NCBI GenBank assembly: GCA_036556425.1
Contig: DATBJJ010000169.1
Coordinates: 31,464 to 95,463 of the forward strand
DNA from: DATBJJ01 sp036556425
GTDB lineage: Bacteria > Acidobacteriota > Vicinamibacteria > Vicinamibacterales > 2-12-FULL-66-21
Length of the DNA: 64,000 nt
Reading direction: 5' to 3'
A program made the translations under genes and the position numbers. The notes beneath the pieces were generated by a model. It saw only the letters and a list, made by a program, of their open reading frames with translations. It searched no databases and was not told the origin of the DNA. Within the stretch, counting starts at the first letter, position 1; each line of letters starts with the position of its first letter. This document shows, piece after piece, positions 7,624 through 15,347 of the stretch.

Positions 7624-9205
7624 CGAGGCAGTCTCTTACGGTGCGCACAAGGCTTTCGGGCGTGAACGGCTTGTGCAGGATGGTGACGCTCGGGCTCAGC
7701 GAGCCATGCGCGGTGCTGAGCCGGTTTGCGAAGCCGGACATGTAGAGAACGCGAACATCGGGACGCTGTGCGACGATCCGCTGCGCCAGATCGGGACCGC
7801 TCAACCCGGGCATCACGATGTCGCTCAGCAGAAGATGGATCGGGCCGGGATAGTTCGTCGAGATGTCGGCGGCGTGCGCGACGTCGCGCGCCTCGAGCAC
7901 GTCATAGCCGCGGTCCGAGAGCACGCGCTGTACGAGATGCCGGACGCCCGGCTCGTCCTCGACCAGCAGAATCGTTTCCGTGCCGGAGTTCGGCAGCGCC
8001 GGCGGCCCGCCGCGTTTGCGCACGTCGAGCGGCACGTCGACCGCCGGAAAGCGAATCGAAAATGTCGAGCCCTTGTTCCGCAGGCTCTTGACGCCGATCA
8101 CGCCTCCGCTCTGCGTGACGATGCCGTAGACCGTCGATAGCCCGAGGCCGGTTCCCTTGCCCGGTCCCTTCGTGGTGAAGAACGGCTCGAACACGCGATC
8201 GACGATCTCGGGCGCGATGCCGCATCCCGTGTCGGAGACCGTGAGCGTCACGCACGGCAAGCGCGATCCCGACGCCGGCTCGCGGGGATCGGCCGGCATC
8301 GTCTCGTTCTTCGTCTCGATCTTCAAAACGCCGCCGCGCGGCATCGCGTCGCGCGCGTTGATCGCGAGGTTCAACAGAATCTGCTCGATCTGATTCGGAT
8401 CGACCTTGACGTGGTTGAGCGCGGGAGCCTTCACCGTCTCGAGCGTGATGTCGTCGCCGAGCACGCGCGAGAGCATCTTCTCGAGCTCGAACACGACCTC
8501 GTTCAGGTTGAGCACCGTCGGCTGCACGACCTGTTTTCTGCTGAACGTCAGGAGCTGGCGCGTCAGCGCGCCGGCGCGCTCCCCGGCTTTCTTGATCTCG
8601 TGCAGATCCGCCGTCAGGTCGGGACGATCGCGCGCGCCCTCGAGGAGCAGCGCCGTGTAGCCGAGAATCGCCGTCAAGAGATTGTTGAAGTCGTGCGCGA
8701 CGCCGCCGGCGAGCTGGCCGACCGCTTCCATCTTCTGCGCGTGGCGGAATTGATCTTCGCTGACGCGCAGCGCGTCTTCCGCGGCTTTGCGATCGGTGAT
8801 CTCCGACGCCACGCCAAGCACGTGGCGGTCCGTCGTGTCGGGCAGCACCAGCGGAACGCGGCGGACTTCGAACCAACGCGTCGTGCCGCTGCGCGGATCG
8901 GTGATCGACTCGGCGGGTACAAACGCCGGCCGTCCCGTGCTGATGACCTGATGCTCGATGGCGCGAGCGTGCATGACTTCTTCGACGCGCGGATTGAAGT
9001 CGGCCTCGGACTTTCCAATCAGGTGTTCGACCGTCGTACCGTAGAGGTCCGCCACCGCGCGATTTACCATCGCGTAGGCGCCGCTCGAGTCTTTGACGAA
9101 CACGAGGCCGGGGTTCGTATCGAGGACGAGCCTCAGGAAGTCGCGCTGTCGATTCAGGGACCGCTCGGCCCGGTCCGCTTGAACCATCCTGGGTACAAAA
9201 GGCAC
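7607..9205 (-). CDS. PAS-domain hybrid histidine kinase
   Basis: A 532-residue soluble kinase with no membrane segment. A PAS sensor domain spans about 25-140 (DTNPGLVFVKD, GVASEITDRK). The HisKA dimerisation helix carries the phospho-acceptor His171 (GGVAHDFNNLL). The HATPase domain has the N box (NLAINARDAMP), the G1 box (DTGCGI) and GTGLGLS. A C-terminal receiver (about 405-525) has LLSDIVMPGLSG. It can therefore autophosphorylate and pass phosphate to its own receiver. GTG at 9205 is the most upstream start; an ATG seven codons in (9187) is also possible, and neither has a strong ribosome site. The stop overlaps the next receiver gene. Confidence 0.93.
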   Translation of the reverse strand: MPFVPRMVQADRAERSLNRQRDFLRLVLDTNPGLVFVKDSSGAYAMVNRAVADLYGTTVEHLIGKSEADFNPRVEEVMHARAIEHQVISTGRPAFVPAESITDPRSGTTRWFEVRRVPLVLPDTTDRHVLGVASEITDRKAAEDALRVSEDQFRHAQKMEAVGQLAGGVAHDFNNLLTAILGYTALLLEGARDRPDLTADLHEIKKAGERAGALTRQLLTFSRKQVVQPTVLNLNEVVFELEKMLSRVLGDDITLETVKAPALNHVKVDPNQIEQILLNLAINARDAMPRGGVLKIETKNETMPADPREPASGSRLPCVTLTVSDTGCGIAPEIVDRVFEPFFTTKGPGKGTGLGLSTVYGIVTQSGGVIGVKSLRNKGSTFSIRFPAVDVPLDVRKRGGPPALPNSGTETILLVEDEPGVRHLVQRVLSDRGYDVLEARDVAHAADISTNYPGPIHLLLSDIVMPGLSGPDLAQRIVAQRPDVRVLYMSGFANRLSTAHGSLSPSVTILHKPFTPESLVRTVRDCLDVAVT

Positions 9206-9344
9206 ATCCGTATAGGGGATTCCGTGCCAGCGCGATTTCGGCCGCAGGCGGCCGGTAATCAGGGACGAGTTCGCGCGTCATGGCCCAAATCGGGACAGAC
9301 CACTGTCAAAAACGTGATCCGCGCGATGGAGGGTGACGAGGTTG

Positions 9345-10193
9345 TCAGTTGAAGGGCAGCTCCATCGTGAAGACCGAACCGCGCCCCGGCTCGGACTCGC
9401 ACCATACACGGCCGCCGAAGCGGCCCATGACGAGATGAACCATGTGAAGGCCGAGACCCGTCCCTTCGCTCTCCATGACGACGGCGTTGTCGGCGCGGAA
9501 GAACTTCTCGAACAGGCGCGCTTGCGCCTCGGGCGGAATCCCGATCCCCGTGTCGCGAACGGCGCACGACACCGTGCGCTCGCCGCGCGTGAGCTCGATG
9601 TCGATGCTGCCGCCCGCGGGAGTGTACTGCGCCGCGTTGCACACCAGATTCGCGACGGCTTGCCGCATCAATCGCGGATCGACGTAGACCATCGCATCCG
9701 ATGCGGTCGCGTGGATTCTCAACTGCAGACGTTTGTCTTCGACGAGCTCCTTCAGCTCGGCCGCGACGATGGAGACGACGTCATAGAGACGAACGCGCTC
9801 GGGATTGATGGCGAGCCGTCCCGTCTCGAGCCGCGTCACATCGAGGAGATCGTTCACGAGCCTGATCAAGCGAGTCGCCGATTGTCGGGCGTCATGAACG
9901 TATGCGGCAACGTCAGCAGGAAGATTGGGCGTCTCCGCCGCGAGCTCGAGGGTCCAGCTGACGCCGTTGAGCGGCGTTCGCAGTTGATGGCTGACGAACG
10001 CGGCGAAATCAGACTTCATCGCGTCGGTCGTGTCGACGATCGCGCGCAACCGCTCCTCGCTGTCGCGCAGCGCGCGCTCCGCGTCGATCGCGCGCGCACG
10101 CGCGCGTCTGTACGGAATGCTGGCGATCGCGGCGGTCAGCAGCGCGGCGCCGCTTCCGATGCCGAGCGGCAGAAGGAGCTCGTGAGCCATCAC
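9345..10193 (-). CDS. Membrane-anchored histidine kinase
   Basis: A 282-residue sensor kinase. One hydrophobic helix at about 8-27 is followed by an Arg/Glu-rich coiled coil (30-60), then HisKA with His69 (AAFVSHQLRTPLNG) and a HATPase domain (NLVCNAAQYTPAGG, DTGIGIPPEAQ, EGTGLGLHM). No periplasmic sensor domain exists between membrane and catalytic core, so the signal probably comes through the membrane helix or a partner. GTG (10193) and ATG (10190) are adjacent start codons. It lies 17 bases downstream of the receiver gene, with 139 bases before the hybrid kinase; that gap holds no gene. Confidence 0.92.
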   Translation of the reverse strand: MMAHELLLPLGIGSGAALLTAAIASIPYRRARARAIDAERALRDSEERLRAIVDTTDAMKSDFAAFVSHQLRTPLNGVSWTLELAAETPNLPADVAAYVHDARQSATRLIRLVNDLLDVTRLETGRLAINPERVRLYDVVSIVAAELKELVEDKRLQLRIHATASDAMVYVDPRLMRQAVANLVCNAAQYTPAGGSIDIELTRGERTVSCAVRDTGIGIPPEAQARLFEKFFRADNAVVMESEGTGLGLHMVHLVMGRFGGRVWCESEPGRGSVFTMELPFN

Positions 10194-10210
10194 TCGCTCG
10201 AACGGGCCGT

Positions 10211-10594
10211 CTAGTCTTTTGGCGGCAGCGCGGCAAGCGCGTCCCGCACGACCTTCGCGAGGTTCTTCGGAGAGATGCTCGCCTTCGTCACGATCTGCGT
10301 CGCACCGGCTTTCCAGAGATCGTCGAGACGCGTCGCCGTGTACGCGTTCGACGTCACCACGACCGGTACCGTCGTGAGGCCCGGCGTGGATCGAATGCGG
10401 CGCAGGATCTCGGCGCCTTCGACTTTGGGCAGCATCAGATCGAGCAGCACGAGGTCGGGCCGCTCGCGCGCGATCGCGCCGAGCCCGGCTTCGCCGTCGC
10501 TGGCCACTTCCACTGTGAAACCTTCCTGTTTCAGCGCGGCCTGGTAGATGCTCGCCGCGAGCGCATTGTCCTCGATGATGATGATGTGCTTCAT
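10211..10594 (-). CDS. Stand-alone response regulator receiver
   Basis: A 127-residue CheY-like protein with acidic residues IIEDN, Asp52 (VLLDLMLPK) and a Lys in QIVTKASIS. There is no output domain. The ATG at 10594 overlaps the stop of the Hpt gene upstream in an ATGA arrangement. The Hpt-receiver-kinase order suggests it receives phosphate from, or gives it to, the Hpt protein. Its physiological output cannot be read from sequence. Confidence 0.92.
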   Translation of the reverse strand: MKHIIIIEDNALAASIYQAALKQEGFTVEVASDGEAGLGAIARERPDLVLLDLMLPKVEGAEILRRIRSTPGLTTVPVVVTSNAYTATRLDDLWKAGATQIVTKASISPKNLAKVVRDALAALPPKD

Positions 10595-10971
10595 CGCGCC
10601 AGCCCTGCTTTCAACGCGTTCACGAGTCCCACGAATTGCGCTTGGGCGGAAGCAAGGCCCTCCCGAACCTCGCCGTTCCGACCATCCGCTGCAAGACGCT
10701 CGACGTTTGTGAGGGAAGCGGAGAGTCCCGCGGCTCCACAAATCCCGCTGGTCCCGGCCGCGCTGTGCACGATCCGGACGACATTGGCCAAGTCACCTGC
10801 GGCAAGCGCGTCCGCGGCCGCGTCCAGCCGCTCGCTCGTTTCCGACAACCACATGCGCTCGAGATCGGCCGCCGCCACGCCCGTGTCCTCCGACAACACG
10901 CGAAGGCGGTGAGCGAGGAGTTGAGCTTCCGACTCGTGCGGCGTTTCCATGGACATTGCTCGCATGCTCAC
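10591..10971 (-). CDS. Hpt phosphotransfer protein
   Basis: A 126-residue helical protein with a histidine phosphotransfer signature: His69 in VHSAAGTSGICGA, the equivalent of HxLKGSS in other Hpt domains. Hpt proteins move phosphate between receivers in His-Asp-His-Asp relays. It is a free-standing protein and not part of a kinase. Its start overlaps the upstream receiver stop and its own stop overlaps the downstream receiver start, each by four bases, so it is flanked by two likely partners. Confidence 0.85.
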   Translation of the reverse strand: MSMRAMSMETPHESEAQLLAHRLRVLSEDTGVAAADLERMWLSETSERLDAAADALAAGDLANVVRIVHSAAGTSGICGAAGLSASLTNVERLAADGRNGEVREGLASAQAQFVGLVNALKAGLAR

Positions 10972-11348
10972 CGGACGTGCTGGGCGATCAGCCGCTCGAC
11001 CTCGTCGCCCAACGCGCGCAGCGAAAAATTTGCTTTCACGTAGTATCCGATCGCGCCCAACTCGACCGCGTGCGTCTTATCTTCGTCGCGCGACGAGTTC
11101 GAGATGATCGCGACCGGAATCCCCGCTGTCTCCGGATGCGCGCGGAGCGCCGCGAGCATTTCGATCCCCGATACTCTCGGCATCAGCAGATCGAGCAGGA
11201 TGAGATCGGGGATCGCTTCTCGGGCCATCCGCAACCCCACTTCCCCGTCTTCCGCAGACTTCACGACGAGGCCGCGCTGCTTCAGGGTCGCCTCGCACGC
11301 CTGGCGCAGGAACCGGTCGTCCTCGACGAGCAGTACGTACGGCGGCAT
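10968..11348 (-). CDS. Stand-alone response regulator receiver
   Basis: A 126-residue CheY-like protein with EDD, Asp53 (ILLDLLMPRVSG), the SNSS switch region and Lys in YYVKANF. It has no DNA-binding or enzymatic domain. It is the first signalling gene of the minus-strand cluster and is translationally coupled (four-base overlap) to the Hpt gene. It starts 13 bases after the small membrane protein gene. It is the third receiver-only protein in the cluster. Confidence 0.92.
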   Translation of the reverse strand: MPPYVLLVEDDRFLRQACEATLKQRGLVVKSAEDGEVGLRMAREAIPDLILLDLLMPRVSGIEMLAALRAHPETAGIPVAIISNSSRDEDKTHAVELGAIGYYVKANFSLRALGDEVERLIAQHVR

Positions 11349-11361
11349 CGTCTCGGCGAAC

Positions 11362-11856
11362 TTACTTCGTGACGCGCGTGTTGTGCGCCACGACCGCCGC
11401 CGTCGCGGCGTTGATCACCGTGGCGAGGATCACCGCACCCTTGCGGTTGTGCTTCCACGCGCGCTCGATGAAATAGATGCTGCCCGCCGTCGCCGCCGCC
11501 TTCACGGCCGTCGACGCGAGCTTCTTGCCGGCGACCGGCTGCATCGCCGGGTTCGCCTCGACGCCGCCGCGCTTCACCGCGGCGCTCGTCGTATACATGT
11601 CGAATCCCTGAAGGACGGCGAAGCTCGCGTACAGCGGAATCAGCGCCGCAGGCCGCTGTGACGTCGTGGCACGCGTCATCGAGAGCTGGCGAACGCTCGG
11701 CAGCGTCTCGACGCTTTCTTCCGCCGCCGGCCGGCTCTCCGCAATCGCGCTGACGGCGACCGCAATCGGCGCCTCGGTGGTGACGGCGGAGGGCGCCGCG
11801 GGAACGAGCGTCCCAACGGTGACGGCAACGGTGAAGATCGCGGCAGTGACGTCCAT
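11362..11856 (-). CDS. Small exported or membrane protein, DUF5658-like
   Basis: About 164 residues. An N-terminal hydrophobic stretch (AAIFTVAVTVGTLVPAA) may be a signal peptide. The C-terminal half has a helix and motif FDMYTTSAAVKRGGVEANP, resembling the transmembrane DUF5658 pattern in which an Asp and a GGxEANP motif flank a helix, then a second hydrophobic segment (VILATVINAATAAVVA). The ATG at 11856 is set by GGAGG and GAGG boxes just upstream. It lies 13 bases before the first receiver gene and is probably the promoter-proximal gene of the signalling transcript. Function unknown. Confidence 0.72.
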   Translation of the reverse strand: MDVTAAIFTVAVTVGTLVPAAPSAVTTEAPIAVAVSAIAESRPAAEESVETLPSVRQLSMTRATTSQRPAALIPLYASFAVLQGFDMYTTSAAVKRGGVEANPAMQPVAGKKLASTAVKAAATAGSIYFIERAWKHNRKGAVILATVINAATAAVVAHNTRVTK

Positions 11857-11905
11857 TTCCTCAGTCCTCCTGAACGCCACATGGCGTTGGCAGCCGTCAG
11901 TGCCA

Positions 11906-11962
11906 GTTGTGCGCCAATAGGTCAATATTCTGTAACTTATTGACAATAATATATTTAAATGT
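11906..11962. promoter_or_regulatory. AT-rich upstream region with short dyad
   Basis: This stretch is strikingly AT-rich for the window. It includes the dyad TTATTGACAATAA (11937-11949) and several TTGAC/TATT words on both strands. It sits directly upstream of the minus-strand signalling cluster, so it probably contains that promoter or a DNA-bending site. I could not choose one -35/-10 pair with confidence. Confidence 0.4.
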
Positions 11963-12061
11963 GTCCAACAATTCTGAAATGGTGGGCCCACGGGCGGGAC
12001 CGCACGCAAGCGGGCGGCGGCGCACAGCTAGGCGCGCGCCAAAAGGGCCGGAGAGCCGTCT

Positions 12062-12400
12062 CTAAGCTGCGGAGCCGTACAGGGGGACCCAGAGATCGTT
12101 CTCGTCGATCTCCGGCACCGATTCGGGTGAAAAGCGAGACGCGGCCACCGTCGACGACGCGCCTTCGACGAGGCGCAGCGAGCGCGAGAGCGGATCGAAT
12201 CGCACTGGCCGCATCGGGACTTCCAGCTGCGCGTCGTCGCACTCGACGACGAGGCTGCGAATGCGAGGGGCGCGCGGCTCGATCACGAATCCGAGCAGCT
12301 TGCCAATCTCGCGGTCGTCCGCGCTGCGCACGCTCAGGCGACCGAGACGAAGGCTGCCTGCCTTCACCTTGTGCGCCGGGAGGTATCGAGCGGTTTGCAT
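12062..12400 (-). CDS. PRC-barrel-like protein
   Basis: A 112-residue protein without signal peptide. The central part (SVRSADDREIGKLLGFVIE, then RSLVVECD, then LEVPMRPVRFD) follows the beta-barrel pattern of PRC-barrel domains, in which a Gly-rich turn precedes hydrophobic strands. Such domains bind RNA, photosystem or ribosome-maturation partners; the role here is unknown. The ATG at 12400 has GGAGCG nearby. It is a single gene, transcribed divergently from the beta-barrel protein gene. Confidence 0.65.
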   Translation of the reverse strand: MQTARYLPAHKVKAGSLRLGRLSVRSADDREIGKLLGFVIEPRAPRIRSLVVECDDAQLEVPMRPVRFDPLSRSLRLVEGASSTVAASRFSPESVPEIDENDLWVPLYGSAA

Positions 12401-12534
12401 ATGCGCTCCGCCGTCCTACGTGGCAAAAGAGGTACCAGCGAGACACTCCGAAATCTGGCCCAAGTTTGAAAGCTTGCGGCAGAGGTCTGTCCCACTGTAG
12501 GCTTTCGCTTTCATATCCTGTACGGGGGATGTTC

Positions 12535-13158
12535 ATGACGCTCAAGCGATTGCTCGTCCTGGTCGTTAGCGGATCGACGCTGCTCGCCGCGCACGCCGCA
12601 TCGGCGCAGACCGAAGGCAGAGTCAGCGTGGGCGGATCGGTCACATTCGTGAAGCCGACCGACGACGAAGTGAAATCGGTGTTCAGGCCGGGTCCGCTCG
12701 TGCGGCTCAATCCGCGAAAGGGTTGGGGACCGGCGGGGGCGCTCAACTGGTTCACCGCGGACATCGAGGATCCCTCCGGCTCGTCCAATTCGTTCGCCCG
12801 GCTCCGCGTTCGTCCGCTCATGGTCGGCGTCGCGTATACGATCGGCGAGCAGCCGGTGCTGGTGAGCTTTTCCATTGTCGCCGGGCCGTCGTTCAACAAG
12901 CTGTCGCTCGAGGACGATTTCGTGCGCAGTCTTCCGGCGGGCAGCGCGCCCGAAGTCGACGCGAAAACCAGCCTCGCCGTGCGTCCCGGCGTGGGCGTAA
13001 CGCTGACGGTCGCGCCGCGCGTGGCGATCGTGGGATTCGGCGGCTACATGGTGAACCGCCCCGACGTCGTGTATCGCGATGCCACGCGGCAGCTCACCAA
13101 TCGATGGAAGGCGGATTCCATCGTGCTCAGCGTCGGAGCGGTCTACTCGCTGTTCTGA
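12535..13158 (+). CDS. Small outer-membrane beta-barrel-like protein
   Basis: A 207-residue protein with a clear signal peptide (KRLLVLVVSG, cleavage after AHAASA-QTEG). The mature part is made of alternating hydrophobic strands with Gly turns (RVSVGGSVTF, PLMVGVAYTIG, VAIVGFGGYMVNRP) and ends in VGAVYSLF, a typical outer-membrane C-terminal aromatic. This fits an 8- to 10-strand barrel. The ATG at 12535 is favoured over the ATG two codons earlier because GGGGG lies at the right distance. No specific cargo can be inferred. Confidence 0.7.
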   Translation: MTLKRLLVLVVSGSTLLAAHAASAQTEGRVSVGGSVTFVKPTDDEVKSVFRPGPLVRLNPRKGWGPAGALNWFTADIEDPSGSSNSFARLRVRPLMVGVAYTIGEQPVLVSFSIVAGPSFNKLSLEDDFVRSLPAGSAPEVDAKTSLAVRPGVGVTLTVAPRVAIVGFGGYMVNRPDVVYRDATRQLTNRWKADSIVLSVGAVYSLF

Positions 13159-13202
13159 AGAACTCGTCGTTCGGTTTCTCAGTTCTTCGTTCTTCGTTCA
13201 TC
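13159..13202. repeat. Quasi-repeat of gttcttc words
   Basis: The gap between the barrel protein and the nucleotidyltransferase is built from near-copies of gttcttc/gttcggt. The reverse complement (gaacgaagaac) resembles the array at 57755-57813. No ribosome site for the following ATG is visible within it. Confidence 0.5.
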
Positions 13203-14003
13203 ATGAAGGCGGTCGTGCTCGCGCGCGGCAAGGGGACCCGGATGCGCGCCAGTGGGTCGGCGGCCGGCGATCCCGCGCAGACGCGGATCGCCGACACGGG
13301 CGTCAAGGGAATGATTCCGTTCCGGCGTCCTTTTCTCGACTACGTGCTCAGCGCGCTCGCCGATGCCGGGTGCCGCGACATCTGCCTCGTCATCGGTCCC
13401 GAACATGACATCGTCCGCGAGCACTACGAGCGCCACAGGCCGGCGCGCGTGCGGATCTCGTTCGCCGTTCAGGCGGAACCGCGAGGTACCGCCGACGCGG
13501 TCCTCGCCGCACGCGGCTTCGCCGCAAGCGATCCATTCCTGGTGTTGAACGCCGACAACTACTATCCGGTCGAAGTCCTCCGATCGCTCGTCGATCTCGA
13601 CGGACAGGGTCTTCCCGCATTTCAACGATCGACGCTCATCGCCGAAAGCAATATCGATCCCGAGCGAGTCCGGAGCTTCGCGATGTTGACGATCGACGCG
13701 CACGGGAATCTCGTCGACATCGTCGAGAAGCCTGATGCCGACGCGTTCGCGCGATACGGCGACGCGGTCCGCGTGAGCATGAACTGCTGGCGATTCGAGC
13801 CGGCGATCTTCACCGCGTGCGAACGAGTCGAGCCGTCCGCGCGCGGCGAGTTGGAGCTGCCAAACGCCGTCCGCTACGCGGTGCGCGAGCTCGGTCAGCG
13901 TTTCCACACCATCCCGGTCGAGGCGGGCGTTCTGGATCTTTCACGGCGCGAGGACATCGCCGAAGTCGAGCGCCGGCTCGCGCATGTCGATCCACGACCC
14001 TGA
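13203..14003 (+). CDS. Sugar-phosphate nucleotidyltransferase
   Basis: A 266-residue nucleotidyltransferase of the GT-A fold. The N-terminal signature VVLARGKGTRM is a variant of the GxGxR nucleotide loop, followed by KGMIPFRRPFLDYVLSAL. The metal/substrate site LNADNYYP lies near residue 120 and VEKPD near 180. It should join a sugar-1-phosphate to a nucleotide to make an NDP-sugar. Its last 20 bases overlap the GHMP kinase gene, so kinase product and transferase substrate are likely the same sugar-1-phosphate. No ribosome site precedes the ATG. The exact sugar is not determined. Confidence 0.85.
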   Translation: MKAVVLARGKGTRMRASGSAAGDPAQTRIADTGVKGMIPFRRPFLDYVLSALADAGCRDICLVIGPEHDIVREHYERHRPARVRISFAVQAEPRGTADAVLAARGFAASDPFLVLNADNYYPVEVLRSLVDLDGQGLPAFQRSTLIAESNIDPERVRSFAMLTIDAHGNLVDIVEKPDADAFARYGDAVRVSMNCWRFEPAIFTACERVEPSARGELELPNAVRYAVRELGQRFHTIPVEAGVLDLSRREDIAEVERRLAHVDPRP

Positions 14004-15321
14004 CGATCGCCGCGTGGCCGACGCGCTCGAGCGCGCCGGATTCGGCGGCGCGCTGGCGCAAACGACCGCCGCGCGATTGACGGCGCTCGGCGAGGAGCTC
14101 CGGCACCAGCGCGGCGCCGTCGCGTCCGACGCGTGGTTCGTTCCAGGACGGATCGAAGTCCTCGGCAAGCACACGGACTATGCGGGCGGGCGCAGCCTCG
14201 TCTGCGCCGTCGAACGGGGCATCGCCGCCGTCAGCGCGGCGCGAGACGATGGACGCCTGACGGTGACCGACACGCGCAGGCAAGCCTCGGTCGTCCTCGA
14301 CCAGGCATCTCCCGCATCGACGACGTGGACGACGTATCCGGCGACGGTCTTCACGCGCCTCCGCCGCAATTTTCCCGATCGCATCCGTGGCGCTGATGTG
14401 GTCTTCGAGAGCGATCTGCCTTCGGCGTCGGGAATGAGCAGCTCGAGCGCGGTGATGATCGTGGTGCTGCTCGCGCTGGCGCACGCGTCTCGCCTCGACG
14501 CGTCGCCCGAGTGGGCGGCGAACATCGAGAACGACGAGGATCTCGCGGCGTATGCGGCGACGATCGAGAATGGAAGCGCGTTCAGAAACCTCGCCAGCGA
14601 AAGCGGCGTCGGCACGCGCGGCGGCAGCGAGGATCACACCGCGATTCTCTGCAGCCGGCCTGGCAGGCTGGCGCAGTATTCGTATCGGCCCACGCGGCAC
14701 GAGCGGTCGATCGCGCTCCCGCCCGAGCTGGTCCTCGCGATCGGCGTCTCCGGCGTGCGCGCGCAGAAGACAGGAAACGCGCGGGAGGGCTACAATCGCG
14801 CAGCGCACGGGATCGAGCGGATTCTCGAGCTCTGGCGGAGGACGTCAGGCCGCCGCGATGAGACGCTCGCCGACGCGATCTCGAGCGCGCCCGGCGCCGC
14901 CGCGCGGATTCGGGCGCTGGTGGCGCACGACGAGCCGCGGCTCGTGGATCGGTTCGATCACTTCGTCGAGGAGAGCATGGTGCTCGTGCCGTTGGCGGGC
15001 GATCAGCTCGAGCAAGGAGCCCTCGACGCATTCGGCCCGAGCGTGGACCGGTCGCAGGATCTCGCCGAACGTCTGCTCGGCAATCAAGTGCCGGAGACGA
15101 TCTCGCTGGCGCGGCTCGCCCGCGAGCGGGGCGCGATCGCGGCGTCCGCGTTCGGCGCCGGATTCGGCGGCAGCGCGTGGGCGCTCGTCGAACGCGGCGA
15201 CGCCGATGATTTCCTCGCGCGGTGGCAGAAGGCGTATGCACGCGCGCATCCGGGACCGGCGTCGCGATCGATCTTTTTCTTCACGAGACCTGGACCGGCC
15301 GCGCTGCGCATCAGCGCGTAG
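13984..15321 (+). CDS. Galactokinase-like GHMP sugar kinase
   Basis: A 445-residue GHMP kinase. It has the galactokinase signature variant GRIEVLGKHTDYAGG (about 55-69), the ATP loop DLPSASGMSSSSAVM (about 140-154) and the third motif FGAGFGGSAWALV near residue 390. At the position of the usual catalytic-base motif (MDQ in galactokinase) it reads GGSEDHTAIL, so the specificity probably differs from Gal. It should phosphorylate a hexose or N-acetylhexosamine at C1. It overlaps the upstream nucleotidyltransferase by 20 bases and lies 26 bases before the GH109-type gene, forming a sugar-processing cassette. Confidence 0.88.
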   Translation: MSIHDPDDRRVADALERAGFGGALAQTTAARLTALGEELRHQRGAVASDAWFVPGRIEVLGKHTDYAGGRSLVCAVERGIAAVSAARDDGRLTVTDTRRQASVVLDQASPASTTWTTYPATVFTRLRRNFPDRIRGADVVFESDLPSASGMSSSSAVMIVVLLALAHASRLDASPEWAANIENDEDLAAYAATIENGSAFRNLASESGVGTRGGSEDHTAILCSRPGRLAQYSYRPTRHERSIALPPELVLAIGVSGVRAQKTGNAREGYNRAAHGIERILELWRRTSGRRDETLADAISSAPGAAARIRALVAHDEPRLVDRFDHFVEESMVLVPLAGDQLEQGALDAFGPSVDRSQDLAERLLGNQVPETISLARLARERGAIAASAFGAGFGGSAWALVERGDADDFLARWQKAYARAHPGPASRSIFFFTRPGPAALRISA

Positions 15322-15347
15322 CGGCCGGCGAATTGGGAGCGTTTCCT

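Noticed and set aside
9206..9344. Possible sigma-54 promoter (TGGCACG) before the hybrid kinase
   Set aside because: The second element (TTGC at the correct spacing) is missing.
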